Both the position numbers and the translations under genes were made by a program. The notes beneath the pieces are model-generated. The model saw nothing but the letters and a program-made list of their open reading frames with translations. It made no database searches and was not told the origin of the DNA. DNA of 64,000 bases from Metaclostridioides mangenotii (GTDB taxonomy: Bacteria > Bacillota > Clostridia > Peptostreptococcales > Peptostreptococcaceae), in assembly GCF_017873185.1 (NCBI RefSeq), contig NZ_JAGGJX010000001.1, positions 682,001 to 746,000 on the forward strand, given 5' to 3'. This document shows positions 44,085 through 53,354 of the stretch, piece by piece. The first letter of the stretch is position 1; each line of letters starts with the position of its first letter.

Positions 44085-47000
44085 CTATTTTTTATATTGG
44101 TCTATTATTCTTTCTTTACTTCCCACTACATCATCTTTGTTTATTAAGTTTATGCCTTCAAATCCAATTTTATTATCAAAAATTCTAGAACTCTGAACTC
44201 TGATTAAAACATCTACAAAAGCCTCAGCTATTCTACTGTTTTTCAGACCTATTAAATCGCTAAAATACAAATCTTCAATGGTCTTTTCAAGGAAACATTC
44301 TATATCTTTTTCTAACATTAACCCGCTTTCATTTATTAGATTATGTGTCAAATTATATAACTCATGAGGTCCTCTATTTCCAAACTTAAGAAGTATAGGA
44401 AATATATAATTCTGTGATTTATATTCTGTTAAATTTTTATCGTATTTTTCAGATTCATCGATAAAGGCAACTATTATTTTTTTGCTGTTTTCCTCAACAA
44501 ATTTATAAACATATTGCAGTATTTCTTTGTGTCTATTATCTTCAAAAAACTTATTTACTCTGTCTATTATCAGTATTTTTCCTAGATGTTTATTTAGTAA
44601 ATCGTATACGCTCTCTTTATTTTCGTATGCGCTTATTATCTCTGCGCTATCTAAAATTACAGGTTTTTTGTAATCAATAAACCCTAAAGAATAGTACATT
44701 TTAGAAATCAATTTAATTGCAGGTTTTTTACCTGTCCCCTGTTCTCCAACCAAAATCATATTTTGATAATTTCTAGAATCTCTATAAAGCCCATATTTTT
44801 TTCTTTTATTTTGTATTTTTATGAATTTATACTGTTCTCTAAAGAATTTCTTAATATCTTCGTTAAAAGTTAATCTATTTAAATTGTCCTCTAAATTAAA
44901 TTCACTGTCTGTATTTATTATATTGCTTTTATCTATATCTGTAGAAATAATTAAGTTCATATCATAAATATTCGACTCTTTTTCAGCAACTCTTATACTT
45001 TGATTTCTTATTATATCTTCAACATAATTTTTAACCAAACGGCCATTTCTAGACTGTTCTTCTATGCTATCGCTTACAAATATAAAGCTATTTTTCAGTG
45101 CTTTAAATCCAGAGTTTGATATTCTAAATCCTTTTGATTCTATAAGTCTAGTTGCCATGTCAAAAAGTTCATTAGGCTCGTAGTCTTCAAAAACTGTCCA
45201 AAGAGGGAATTTAGATTGCAATCCACTATTTGATTCAAAAAACTCCTTCATCTTATCTTCATGGCCAGATAAAATTACTATTACATCATCCGAATATGTG
45301 TTTATTAAATTTAGCAAGTTCTCAAATGCAAGCTTTCCTATGTGATCACTGCAAAGTGTATAAGCTTCATCAATATAAAGTATCCCACCTATTGCTTCTT
45401 TGAACTTATCTTCAGTTTTTTTAGGAGTGTCTACAAGAGTTTCCGCCACAAAACTAGATCTATTTGTCTCTATAAGCTGTCCTAACTTAAGTACTCCCAT
45501 ACTGTTTAACATTTCGGCTACAATCCTTGCAACACTAGTTTTACCAGTACCTGAATTTCCTACAAATACCATATTTAAATTCTGCTCTACTTTTGTATTT
45601 ATACCTGCAGCTCTTCGTTTCTCCTGAGCTATTATAAGTTTGTACTGACTTCTAAGTAAATCTTTAACTTGTGGTAGTCCTATAAGTTCTTTTAATTTAT
45701 TTTCAAGATCAAACTTAGTGTTTACTTTAAAGTTGAAGTTATCCTTTTCTAGTAAATCTATTTCTTTCTCTCTATTTGTTAAGTATTTTTTAGAAGCATC
45801 CATTATCGCGTTTTCAACTACATTTCTTACAAATCTAGCATTTCCCAGATCATTTTTACCTGCAAACTGATTTCTCTCAAACAGATCAATAAGTCCTATC
45901 TTTACATCATTAGCTATTCTATATCCTTTAGAATCTGCTATATTTACAGCTATTTCGTACATTTCTCTTGGATTGTAGTCCTCAAAATGAATCCAGTTTG
46001 GGAATCTAGATTTAAGTCCTTGATTAAAGCTTAAAAATTTCTCCATATCTTCTTCATAACCAGCTAGTATCACTACTAAATCATCTCTATTGTCTTCTAT
46101 TCCCTTTAAAAGTGCATCTACAATTTCTTTTCCAACCTTATCTTCATCGCTTTCACAAAGTGAATATGCCTCATCTACAAATAAAACTCCACCAATAGCC
46201 GAAGTTATTATATCATTTGTTCTCTTAGCTACATCAGCAGTATTTTCTGTTATAAAGTCTGCCTTACTTACTTCTTTAAATACTCCTTTTGACAACACTC
46301 CTAGTGCATTTAAATACTCAAAAGTAATCCTTGCAACATTTGTTTTTCCAGTTCCTGCATTTCCAGCAAATATCATATTAAGAGATATATTTGAAGTTTG
46401 AAGCCCAAGTCTCTCCCTTATCTTTTGTACTTTGTAATTTGTCTTTATGTTGTCTATAAAATTCTTCAAATCTTTGATTCCTATTATTGAATTTAATTTG
46501 TATTTGGCTTCCTCTAAAGTCGGCGTCGAATAGTCTCTTAGATTGTAGCTTTCACCGTGAAATTTACAGAATATATCTTCATTTTCCACGTATATCGCAG
46601 CAGTTTTAATTCCTTCATCTGACTTTCTATACATTAAGTTAGTTATAGGTTTTGTAAAAATATACGATACATATTCTGAAACACCAAAGTTACTATCTCT
46701 TCTGTAATTCTTTTGAATAAATTTATACAGTTTTGTGTATTCATCAGTATCTCCTCTTTGAGCCACTATATCTACCTTAAACTGACTTTCAATTGTTTTT
46801 ATTGCATTTATTACTTCTCTTTCAAGAAGCTCACTCTTTTCTTCTTTGTTTAATTGTTTAGTGTAAAGAAGTGCATCTACTTTTTTGATAAACTCGCTTC
46901 CCATAGTTTTTTCTAAATCAAAGAAAAGATCATTTGCTGTAAATACTAAAAATTTATCTTTACAATCCATACTCTTTATAGAATTTTTATCGCCATCAGA

Positions 47001-47477
47001 TGCTTTAACCATAAATTTATTTTTTACTACATACTCATCGTCAAGCTCGATATGGCTATTTGGGTGTATTTTCGAAAGTATCCTGATCGTATCTGCATCA
47101 GCTTTATCTGCGTGCTTAAATAGTATACATTCTGTATCACTATTCAACGCCTCATATAAATCAGTCAAGAATGCGTAGTAACCAAAGTTAAAACTGTATG
47201 ATGATAGATCAAGCTCAACTATCTTTGTATTATTTGAGCTGTTTGAGTTTTGGGGCTTTGAGTAATCAATTGATTCAAAGATTGTCCTAACGCTAGTTTT
47301 CTTTCCAGTCTCTTCATCGCCTATTAAAAATAACATCCCACATTCATTATTTTTAAACTTCTCGTAGAAGAAGCTACATAAATCTGAAATAAATTTATCT
47401 TGTCCAATAAGTCTATCGGTTAATTCTTTTTCAACTGTTGTTAATTTTTCTTTTATACTATTGTTTTTAAATTCCAT
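44085..47477 (-). CDS. Giant AAA+ ATPase with four modules (SpoVK/CbbX-like)
   Basis: This 1130-residue cytosolic protein has four AAA modules in a row. Module 1 (P-loop about residue 53, GDEETGKKT) is Clp-like and degenerate, with no clear Walker B. Modules 2 (about 372) and 3 (about 640) are intact CbbX/SpoVK type: P-loops GNAGTGKT and GNSGTGKT, Walker B VLFVDEAYSLC and ILYIDEAYTLC, and arginine finger regions (LKSRFPNW, LQSKFPLW). Module 4 (about 910, GEQGTGKK, then LIIDR) has lost the catalytic Glu. SpoVK is a mother-cell sporulation protein, but that one has a single module. Its target is unknown. AGAGGTG precedes the ATG. Confidence 0.85.
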   Translation of the reverse strand: MEFKNNSIKEKLTTVEKELTDRLIGQDKFISDLCSFFYEKFKNNECGMLFLIGDEETGKKTSVRTIFESIDYSKPQNSNSSNNTKIVELDLSSYSFNFGYYAFLTDLYEALNSDTECILFKHADKADADTIRILSKIHPNSHIELDDEYVVKNKFMVKASDGDKNSIKSMDCKDKFLVFTANDLFFDLEKTMGSEFIKKVDALLYTKQLNKEEKSELLEREVINAIKTIESQFKVDIVAQRGDTDEYTKLYKFIQKNYRRDSNFGVSEYVSYIFTKPITNLMYRKSDEGIKTAAIYVENEDIFCKFHGESYNLRDYSTPTLEEAKYKLNSIIGIKDLKNFIDNIKTNYKVQKIRERLGLQTSNISLNMIFAGNAGTGKTNVARITFEYLNALGVLSKGVFKEVSKADFITENTADVAKRTNDIITSAIGGVLFVDEAYSLCESDEDKVGKEIVDALLKGIEDNRDDLVVILAGYEEDMEKFLSFNQGLKSRFPNWIHFEDYNPREMYEIAVNIADSKGYRIANDVKIGLIDLFERNQFAGKNDLGNARFVRNVVENAIMDASKKYLTNREKEIDLLEKDNFNFKVNTKFDLENKLKELIGLPQVKDLLRSQYKLIIAQEKRRAAGINTKVEQNLNMVFVGNSGTGKTSVARIVAEMLNSMGVLKLGQLIETNRSSFVAETLVDTPKKTEDKFKEAIGGILYIDEAYTLCSDHIGKLAFENLLNLINTYSDDVIVILSGHEDKMKEFFESNSGLQSKFPLWTVFEDYEPNELFDMATRLIESKGFRISNSGFKALKNSFIFVSDSIEEQSRNGRLVKNYVEDIIRNQSIRVAEKESNIYDMNLIISTDIDKSNIINTDSEFNLEDNLNRLTFNEDIKKFFREQYKFIKIQNKRKKYGLYRDSRNYQNMILVGEQGTGKKPAIKLISKMYYSLGFIDYKKPVILDSAEIISAYENKESVYDLLNKHLGKILIIDRVNKFFEDNRHKEILQYVYKFVEENSKKIIVAFIDESEKYDKNLTEYKSQNYIFPILLKFGNRGPHELYNLTHNLINESGLMLEKDIECFLEKTIEDLYFSDLIGLKNSRIAEAFVDVLIRVQSSRIFDNKIGFEGINLINKDDVVGSKERIIDQYKK

Positions 47478-47561
47478 TTTAATATCACCTCTATGTAAAA
47501 GTATTATAGGCGCACCCTTTCGAATGCACCTATATTTTATATACTATTATACATATTGTAT

Positions 47562-47650
47562 CTAAATCTGTATACTTTTTTGCAGAGAGTTTATATCCAT
47601 ACTATCACCGTCCTATAAGTAGTATAGTCAATGTATGGTGTATTTAAGCA
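47562..47650 (-). repeat. Dispersed leader repeat, copy B, with a 12-codon ORF
   Basis: On the minus strand it reads CATTGACTATACTACTTATA, GGACGGTGATAGTATGGATA and then a 12-codon frame (MDINSLQKSIQI, stop at 47562). It matches copy C over about 60 bp, including TTAAG upstream of the core, and copy A over about 40 bp. It occupies the 5' region of the AAA ATPase gene. A small inverted repeat (AGGTGC/GCGCCT) lies between it and that gene. Confidence 0.75.
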
Positions 47651-47658
47651 TAAAAAAA

Positions 47659-47681
47659 GAACTAGTATGTTAATCTAGTCC
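47659..47681 (-). terminator. Terminator of the AI-2E family gene
   Basis: On the minus strand GGACTAG and CTAGTTC pair over 7 bp (one G-U), followed by TTTTTTTA, 17 bp after the stop at 47698. Confidence 0.7.
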
Positions 47682-47697
47682 TAGTCCTTAAAAATGT

Positions 47698-48855
47698 TTA
47701 TTTATATTTATTACCTTCATTAGTAAATATTTTTTTCTCACGCAATTCGATAAAGTTATTAAATATAATTTTTAGCATTGCTGCAATTGGAATAGATAAA
47801 AACATACCTATAACTCCGAAATAAGCTCCTCCAATAGTGATAGAAAGAATAATCAAAATTGGATTCATATTCAGAGCGCCTCCCATTAATCTTGGTCCAA
47901 TGATATTTCCATCAATTTGCTGTAAAATTAATAAAGAAATTCCAGTTATAATCGCAAGGGTTGCTCCACCTGTTAAAAAGGTAATAATTACCGTTACAAT
48001 AGATGCAAACATAGAGCCAAAATAAGGTATCATATTACATATACCTAATAAAATACCTAATGTTACGGCATATTTGACACCTATTGATGCTAATATAATT
48101 GTAGCCAGTACTCCTAAAATACACGCATCCAAAAATTGTGTAGAAATGAATTTGTAAAAAATCTCATTTGTTTGATAGAGATACGATTTAATAATTTCAA
48201 GTGAGCGCTTTTTTATAAATAATTTTGCAATTCTATCTATTGTCGCTATTAAAAGATCCTTATATAATAATGTATATATAGAAATAATAATACTTAAAAA
48301 AAGATTAACAACCCTTGAAGTCATCCCCAACGCATATCCACTAATAGAACCAATTCCTGTAGTAATATGAATAAGTATGTCTTGCACTGAGTATGTACTA
48401 AGGAAAGATTCCAAAGCAGCTTTTAAATCAAAAAAACCTATAAAACTACTTACATCTAAATTTCCAACCCACTGAATAATGTCATAGTGGTAAAAAGGAA
48501 TATCTCTAGCAATTTCTAAAATATTTTTTATTATAATTGGAAAAACATAACTGATAATAAGCATAATTATAAGAATTGCACCCAAATATATTGCTAGCAC
48601 ACTAATAATCCGAGCTCGTTTTACTATAAATTGGTATTTTACTTTAGAAATTTGCTTTTCCACCAAATTACAAGGAACATTCAAAAAATAAGCGATAATG
48701 ATTCCAATAATAAATGGAGAAATAACACCTAAAAAGCTCCGAATATTTTCTATAATCGGTTGTAAATTAGCAACAACTTTATAAATAAAAATAACGGTAA
48801 TGACAAAAAGAAGTCCTTCCGTCCATAAATTCCAATTCATTTTAAGTTTTTTCAT
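47698..48855 (-). CDS. AI-2E family transporter
   Basis: This 385-residue membrane protein has the AI-2E (PerM) layout: two N-terminal helices, a soluble segment at about 130-200, and a C-terminal five-helix block with ISIPIAAMLKIIFNN-like ending. Family members have been linked to autoinducer-2 export, Na+/H+ exchange and drug efflux, so no substrate is assigned. The start at 48855 has no good Shine-Dalgarno site (ACCTTTAAAATATG), unlike almost every other gene here. It lies between copies B and C of the dispersed repeat, both in its own orientation, so it may be an acquired segment. Confidence 0.82.
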   Translation of the reverse strand: MKKLKMNWNLWTEGLLFVITVIFIYKVVANLQPIIENIRSFLGVISPFIIGIIIAYFLNVPCNLVEKQISKVKYQFIVKRARIISVLAIYLGAILIIMLIISYVFPIIIKNILEIARDIPFYHYDIIQWVGNLDVSSFIGFFDLKAALESFLSTYSVQDILIHITTGIGSISGYALGMTSRVVNLFLSIIISIYTLLYKDLLIATIDRIAKLFIKKRSLEIIKSYLYQTNEIFYKFISTQFLDACILGVLATIILASIGVKYAVTLGILLGICNMIPYFGSMFASIVTVIITFLTGGATLAIITGISLLILQQIDGNIIGPRLMGGALNMNPILIILSITIGGAYFGVIGMFLSIPIAAMLKIIFNNFIELREKKIFTNEGNKYK

Positions 48856-49023
48856 ATTTTAAAGGTTAGGAAAACCAGCATTTCATTTAAGAATGTGGAA
48901 GAATTAACCCATCACCTACTTTCATTTAAAAATTTAGTGATTCTATACCAATAAGTCTTTCCTATATATAATTCCTATATATAATAAACGATGTTACCGT
49001 ATTATAAATAATCTGCTTTTTTA

Positions 49024-49156
49024 TTATAATATAGTAATAAGAACCTTGCAATTGTTAAGTTTGTATGAAACCCACATTATCTCCCCTTTTTTATCAAATG
49101 TATCCATACAATCACCTTCCTATGAGTAGTATAGACAATGGTTGGTTAATTTAAGC
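49024..49156 (-). repeat. Dispersed leader repeat, copy C, with a 27-codon ORF
   Basis: On the minus strand CATTGTCTATACTACTCATA, GGAAGGTGATTGTATGGATA leads into a 27-codon frame (MDTFDKKGEIMW, then VSYKLNNCKVLITIL) that stops at 49024. It is closest to copy B. The spacing from Shine-Dalgarno to ATG is kept in all three copies, while the codons after the fourth do not match, which suggests conservation of the leader rather than the peptide. Confidence 0.7.
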
Positions 49157-49195
49157 TTCATTTTTATAAAAGTATACATAACATTAATTTGAAAT

Positions 49196-49264
49196 TCTTA
49201 CACTCACTCTTATGATACATCTTCACGTATAGTTGCAAATATATTAGACTCAATGGTAAAATAG
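49196..49264 (+). pseudogene. Possible second integrase relic (C-terminal end)
   Basis: A 22-codon open segment reads SYTHSYDTSSRIVANILDSM, then VK and TAG at 49262-49264. Y-T/S-H-S followed by a helix and D-x-M is how many clostridial tyrosine integrases end, with the Tyr being catalytic. No upstream integrase boxes are left. The shared 21-bp motif that also follows the relic at 26 kb lies 33 bp downstream, which supports the reading. Confidence 0.35.
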
Positions 49265-49297
49265 CCTAAATTCTTTTTTCTACCGAGCTGCTGGTTA

Positions 49298-49318
49298 CGG
49301 TGGCAAATACATTTTTTT
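49298..49318 (+). repeat. 21-bp motif shared with the 26-kb integrase scar
   Basis: The motif CGGTGGCAAATACATTTTTT plus one T is identical to 26466-26486 and has the same orientation. Both copies stand just downstream of an integrase relic, so it probably marks integrase binding or attachment DNA. Confidence 0.6.
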
Positions 49319-49466
49319 TAGATATTTTAATTTGATTAATTTTTCAGAAATATTAGTATTTCAATGATACGTAAAATACCACTTTACTAATTGCAAAAAA
49401 AGGAATATAATCTACTATTGATTATAAAAATTTATTTTCAGAATATACGCTAAGGAGGTGAGATTT

Positions 49467-51614
49467 TTGAAGAATATTCTTGAAATTTTTAAAGGTGATT
49501 TAAAAGATATCAAGGGAAACTACACTGTCCTTGTTATTGTAACAGGTCTAGCACTACTTCCATCACTGTACGCATGGTTTAATATAGAAGCATCATGGGA
49601 TCCATATGGAAATACAAAAAATATGCTAGTTGCTATCACTAATAAAGATAAGGGGACAGAAATATCAAACCAAAAGATTAATGTCGGTGATCAGTTAATA
49701 GTAAAACTTCATGACAACGACAGCTTAGGTTGGCAATTTGTAAATGAAAAGACAGCGATTGAAGGCGTTAAAAGTGGTAAATACTACGCCTCAGTAATTA
49801 TTCCAGAAGATTTTTCAAAAGATTTAACTTCTTTAATAACATCGGATGTGAAAAAAGGTACTATCATCTATACTGTAAATGAAAAAATAAACGCAATTGC
49901 ACCAAAAATTACTGAAAAAGGAGCATCAACTATCCAACTTCAGGTAAATCAAACAGTAATTAAAACTGTAAGTGAAATCATTCTAGGATTTTCAAATGAA
50001 ATCGGGGTAGGATTAGAAAAAGAACTGCCAAAATTATCTAAAGTAGAGAATTCACTTAAAGATTTACAGGGAAAATTCTCAAACATAGATAAAACAATGG
50101 GAACTGCTTCTAAAGCTACATCAAAATTAAATGATACAATAAACGATGTAAAAAGCGATCTACCTACAATAAAGAATACTATTAATGATACCAAGAATCT
50201 ATCAAATGATATAAAAGAATTCTTACAAGATACAAATAATAATGCAAATAGAATAGCTCCACTAATTAAATCGGATCTAAACTTGATTGTAGATATATCT
50301 TCTTCTGCTTCGACACTTACATCAGATCTAGTAAATGCAGTTAATAACGGAAGTGAAGACGCTGCTAAGATACTCGATAATATATACAACAAACTATCGA
50401 GCATTAAGTCTCTAAACCAAACTCTGTTGGATTTTGTTAGAAAGCTAGATGAATTATCGAGCCTACATTCATTTACAAATGTAATTAATAAATTAGAAAA
50501 TATAAACTCAAATACAGACAGTGCTATAAGCACAGTAAATGATATTAAAACACAGATTGCAAATGGACAAAAACCTTCAATTGATTCTTTAAATAATCTT
50601 AAAAAGATTTGTGATGATATAGGTTCACTTGGATCAAATTTACTAAATAATTTTGACAGAGATATTATGAAACCTATAAACAGCATATTTGAAGGTGGAG
50701 TTAAGGTTGCCAATGATATTATAAAAGTACTAGACAAAGCTGAGAACAAACTTCCAAAAGTTGAAGAAATACTTACACTTTGTTTAGATCTATCAAAAGA
50801 TGCTGATGATACAATTAAACTTGTCCAAGAAAAACTTCCTGTTGCTAAAGGAATGGTCGACGAAATTGTAGATGTTTTAGATAAGATAAATAATAGCGAA
50901 GATATGCAAAAGTTAGTTGAACTTCTAGAAAGCGACATTTTATCTAAATCAGAATTTTTAAGGGAACCTGTCAAAGTAGAAACCAACAAGCTTTTCCCTA
51001 TAGAAAATTATGGGGCTGCTATGACTCCATTTTACAGTGTATTATCAACTTGGGTAGGAATTTTACTATTATCTGCTCTTTTAACTACAACTGTTAAAGG
51101 AAATTATAAACCTTATGAAGCTTATTTTGGAAGAGCGCTTACATTTTTAAGTATAGCTCTGATTCAAGGTTTTATAATTGGAGTCGGGGATATACTTTTA
51201 CTCGGAGTAAAGATGGTTCATCCAATACTATTTGTATTGCTTTTAATGTTTACTAGTATGGTATTTAACTTTATAGTTTACTCACTGGTTTCAGTATTTG
51301 GTAATATTGGAAAGGCTATGGCGATTGTACTATTAGTACTTCAAATTGCCGCTGCTGGGGGAACATTCCCTATACAAGTTACGCCAAAGTTCTTCCAATT
51401 AATAAATCCCATACTACCATTTACTTATGCTATATCAGCGTCTAGGGAAGCTCTCGGTGGCATTTATATGCCAAACTTGATCAAAGACATTATTGCAATG
51501 CTTATATTTATGTTAGTTGCAATTGGAGTCAATGTATTCTTGAAGGGACCTATCAATAAATTCGGTACTCCTCTTAAAGAAAAATTTGGTCAAAGTAGAC
51601 TCACTGGCCACTAA
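49467..51614 (+). CDS. YhgE/Pip domain membrane protein
   Basis: This 715-residue protein has one N-terminal membrane helix (about 20-40) and an extracellular region of about 480 residues that begins with the YhgE/Pip fold (LVAITNKDKGTEISNQKINV) and is then mostly Ser/Asn/Leu-rich coiled coil. Five or six C-terminal helices of ABC-2-permease type (about 520-705) follow. The family includes phage infection protein and T7SS-associated proteins; export or wall-surface roles are suspected. The TTG at 49467 lies 8 nt after AAGGAGG; the GTG at 49458 overlaps that site. It is a single-gene unit. Confidence 0.85.
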   Translation: MKNILEIFKGDLKDIKGNYTVLVIVTGLALLPSLYAWFNIEASWDPYGNTKNMLVAITNKDKGTEISNQKINVGDQLIVKLHDNDSLGWQFVNEKTAIEGVKSGKYYASVIIPEDFSKDLTSLITSDVKKGTIIYTVNEKINAIAPKITEKGASTIQLQVNQTVIKTVSEIILGFSNEIGVGLEKELPKLSKVENSLKDLQGKFSNIDKTMGTASKATSKLNDTINDVKSDLPTIKNTINDTKNLSNDIKEFLQDTNNNANRIAPLIKSDLNLIVDISSSASTLTSDLVNAVNNGSEDAAKILDNIYNKLSSIKSLNQTLLDFVRKLDELSSLHSFTNVINKLENINSNTDSAISTVNDIKTQIANGQKPSIDSLNNLKKICDDIGSLGSNLLNNFDRDIMKPINSIFEGGVKVANDIIKVLDKAENKLPKVEEILTLCLDLSKDADDTIKLVQEKLPVAKGMVDEIVDVLDKINNSEDMQKLVELLESDILSKSEFLREPVKVETNKLFPIENYGAAMTPFYSVLSTWVGILLLSALLTTTVKGNYKPYEAYFGRALTFLSIALIQGFIIGVGDILLLGVKMVHPILFVLLLMFTSMVFNFIVYSLVSVFGNIGKAMAIVLLVLQIAAAGGTFPIQVTPKFFQLINPILPFTYAISASREALGGIYMPNLIKDIIAMLIFMLVAIGVNVFLKGPINKFGTPLKEKFGQSRLTGH

Positions 51615-51621
51615 AGGATAT

Positions 51622-51661
51622 AAAAAAAGATCTATAAATTTATAATTTATAGATCTTTTTT
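51622..51661. terminator. Bidirectional terminator after the YhgE/Pip gene
   Basis: An 18-bp AT-rich perfect stem (AAAAAAGATCTATAAATT and its complement) with a three-base loop and A/T runs on both flanks serves this gene and perhaps the convergent His-rich gene. Confidence 0.8.
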
Positions 51662-51714
51662 ATATTGTGATTTATTTAATATCACTCTAATTTTTTATTA
51701 ATAGCAAAGTTGTT

Positions 51715-52182
51715 TTATTTAATTGCATTGTTATTTTTCTTGCTTTCTTCTTTATTATCCACTTTGCTTTCAAATTTTACTGGGTCACTTTTCTCTACTT
51801 CTTCTTTTGCTTTTATATGAAAATTGTGTCCACTATGATTTTCATGATGGTGTTGATGATTATGATCTCCACTACTTACTTTATGAGAATTGTTGAATTC
51901 ATTTACTTTTTCTTTTAATTCATTATAATCATTTTTGTGTTGTCTATGACAATTATCGTAGTGTGGACTGTAGTCAAAGTCAAAATCGTTGTATCCATAA
52001 TCATCGTCAAATGCCATGTTCATTTGATTTTGTTCATTGCGGTTTTTTATAGCTTTGTATGACGCATATGCTCCTACTCCAGCTAGTGTGGCTCCTGTTA
52101 TCATCATTGAAGTCTTCATCATTGATCTTTTTTTCGGCATTACTGCTTCTGCCATCATTGATTTTTTTGACATATTAAACAT
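51715..52182 (-). CDS. Small membrane-anchored His-rich protein
   Basis: I do not recognise this 155-residue protein. One hydrophobic helix (about 26-45, TSMMITGATLAGVGAYASYK) follows a Met/Lys-rich start. A Tyr/Asp segment (DDYGYNDFDFDYSPHYDN) and a His-rich run (HNHQHHHENHSGHNFH, about 108-123) come next, then a Lys/Glu tail. The layout (short N-side, one helix, long low-complexity part) recalls YtxH-like proteins. The His run could bind Ni, Zn or Cu. GAGGAG is 9-10 nt before the ATG. Confidence 0.6.
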   Translation of the reverse strand: MFNMSKKSMMAEAVMPKKRSMMKTSMMITGATLAGVGAYASYKAIKNRNEQNQMNMAFDDDYGYNDFDFDYSPHYDNCHRQHKNDYNELKEKVNEFNNSHKVSSGDHNHQHHHENHSGHNFHIKAKEEVEKSDPVKFESKVDNKEESKKNNNAIK

Positions 52183-52350
52183 TTATATTTTCTCCTCTCT
52201 AGTTTTATGTTTCTGTAATTAGTATTTGTATAATTTAAATAAAAATTATGGTTTAAGTCAAATACATTATTTACAACTAGATACAAAATATATAAATTTT
52301 TTAATTATGACATTTTTTGAATATTTTAACAAATTTGTAAAATTATTATT

Positions 52351-52896
52351 TTATGCAGAAACAGCTCTACTCAATGTCATTTTAACCACTTTAAATAGGA
52401 ATAATCCAGCTACTAGATTTAAAACTGTTGCAGGAAGCACTGCTACCACAAATAAAGCTGAAAACGGTCCTGGTAGACCGACTATAAGCTTTGCTGCAAG
52501 TAAAAATGATGTTCCGCTTACTAGAGTTCCTATTGGAAGAAGTAAGCTTGTTACTATCGTATCTTTTTTCTTTTCGCTTAATTTTTTTAAAAAAGGTAAT
52601 CTGTAAACAATATACATAAAAGCGAACATTACATTTACAGTTATTGTCTTATCAAGGATATTTGGTATTTGACCTGCTGGAAACTTTGTAGTCAGTGCTG
52701 TAAATACTCCTGTTATTATTCCTGCTACCAGGCAAGTTTTATAATCGTCTTTATTTAAAACCATTATTACAAACATCATTGCAAGTGCCATATCAGGCTG
52801 TATTGGAAATCCTAAGGCTGGTGTAAGTTGATGTAACAGTAAACCTATTGCCAGTAGTATTGAGTTTAAAACTAATTTTCTTGTATTTGTTTTCAT
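52351..52896 (-). CDS. trpP: TrpP family tryptophan transporter
   Basis: This 181-residue membrane protein has five or six helices and the TrpP/YhaG signature (PIQPDMALAMMFVIMVLN, then FPAGQIPNILDK). Bacillus TrpP takes up tryptophan. The link is confirmed by the upstream T-box, whose specifier codon is TGG (Trp). GGAGG lies 7 nt before the ATG. It is expressed as a single gene. Confidence 0.92.
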   Translation of the reverse strand: MKTNTRKLVLNSILLAIGLLLHQLTPALGFPIQPDMALAMMFVIMVLNKDDYKTCLVAGIITGVFTALTTKFPAGQIPNILDKTITVNVMFAFMYIVYRLPFLKKLSEKKKDTIVTSLLLPIGTLVSGTSFLLAAKLIVGLPGPFSALFVVAVLPATVLNLVAGLFLFKVVKMTLSRAVSA

Positions 52897-53048
52897 ATTC
52901 TTTCCTCCATAAATTTAAATTATTTGTATTTGTTTTAAAATTGTACTTATTCTTGTATTCATTCACTGTTCACAACATCTCTTCACCTCCTGTAAGATTA
53001 ATATTCTTTAATGATAAATTTTAACTTTCCATATTATATTTTGAAAAT

Positions 53049-53345
53049 AAAAAAACTCCGTCCTAAATCAATAGGACGGAGATTATCCGCGTTGCCACCT
53101 AAATTATACAGTGATTCTAATATATTAAAATCTCTATACATCTCATTTTCAGGTACTATCATACCCTATCCGCTATAACGTGCGTCATCCCGATTAAACC
53201 TAGTATTGTTTGCACAATTTCAGTCAATTCCTCAGAGGCCCATTCACCAAATTTTTTCTTGTTGAGATTCCACCACCCTCAACTCTCTATTTTGAACCTA
53301 AATTTGATTACTCTCCCTCATCAAAGGGTTATTATTTATTTTTGT
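53049..53345 (-). promoter_or_regulatory. T-box riboswitch, Trp-specific (specifier TGG)
   Basis: On the minus strand the leader has AGTA (GAGAGTAATC), the AG box (AATAGAGAGTTGAGG), then upper stem CAAATTT/AAATTTG and the specifier loop GAA-TGG-G (TGG is 53240-53242 on the plus strand), closed by GAGG/CCTC. The T-box reads GGTGGCAACGCGG (53087-53099), and the terminator has arms CTCCGTCCT/AGGACGGAG (53056-53064, 53073-53081) and T7. It controls trpP by sensing uncharged tRNA-Trp. Confidence 0.95.
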
Positions 53346-53354
53346 ATTGATATA

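Larger units (their letters stand above)
48856..49466. other. Gene-free region with repeat copy C and a mobile-element scar
   Basis: About 600 bp between the divergent AI-2E and YhgE/Pip genes. It holds copy C of the leader repeat, a possible integrase C-terminal relic and a 21-bp motif shared with 26466-26486; each is entered separately. The rest is AT-rich. Confidence 0.6.

Noticed and set aside
26466-49318. The 21-bp motif pair as attL and attR of one 22.8-kb element
   Set aside because: The interval holds housekeeping genes (tyrS, feoAB, metNIQ, deoC), and each motif copy has its own integrase relic, so two separate scars are more likely.
49949-50989. 346-codon open frame on the minus strand inside the YhgE/Pip gene
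   Set aside because: It is the antisense of a Ser/Asn/Asp-rich coiled coil, lacks a ribosome binding site and has the Ser/Phe-rich composition of a shadow frame.
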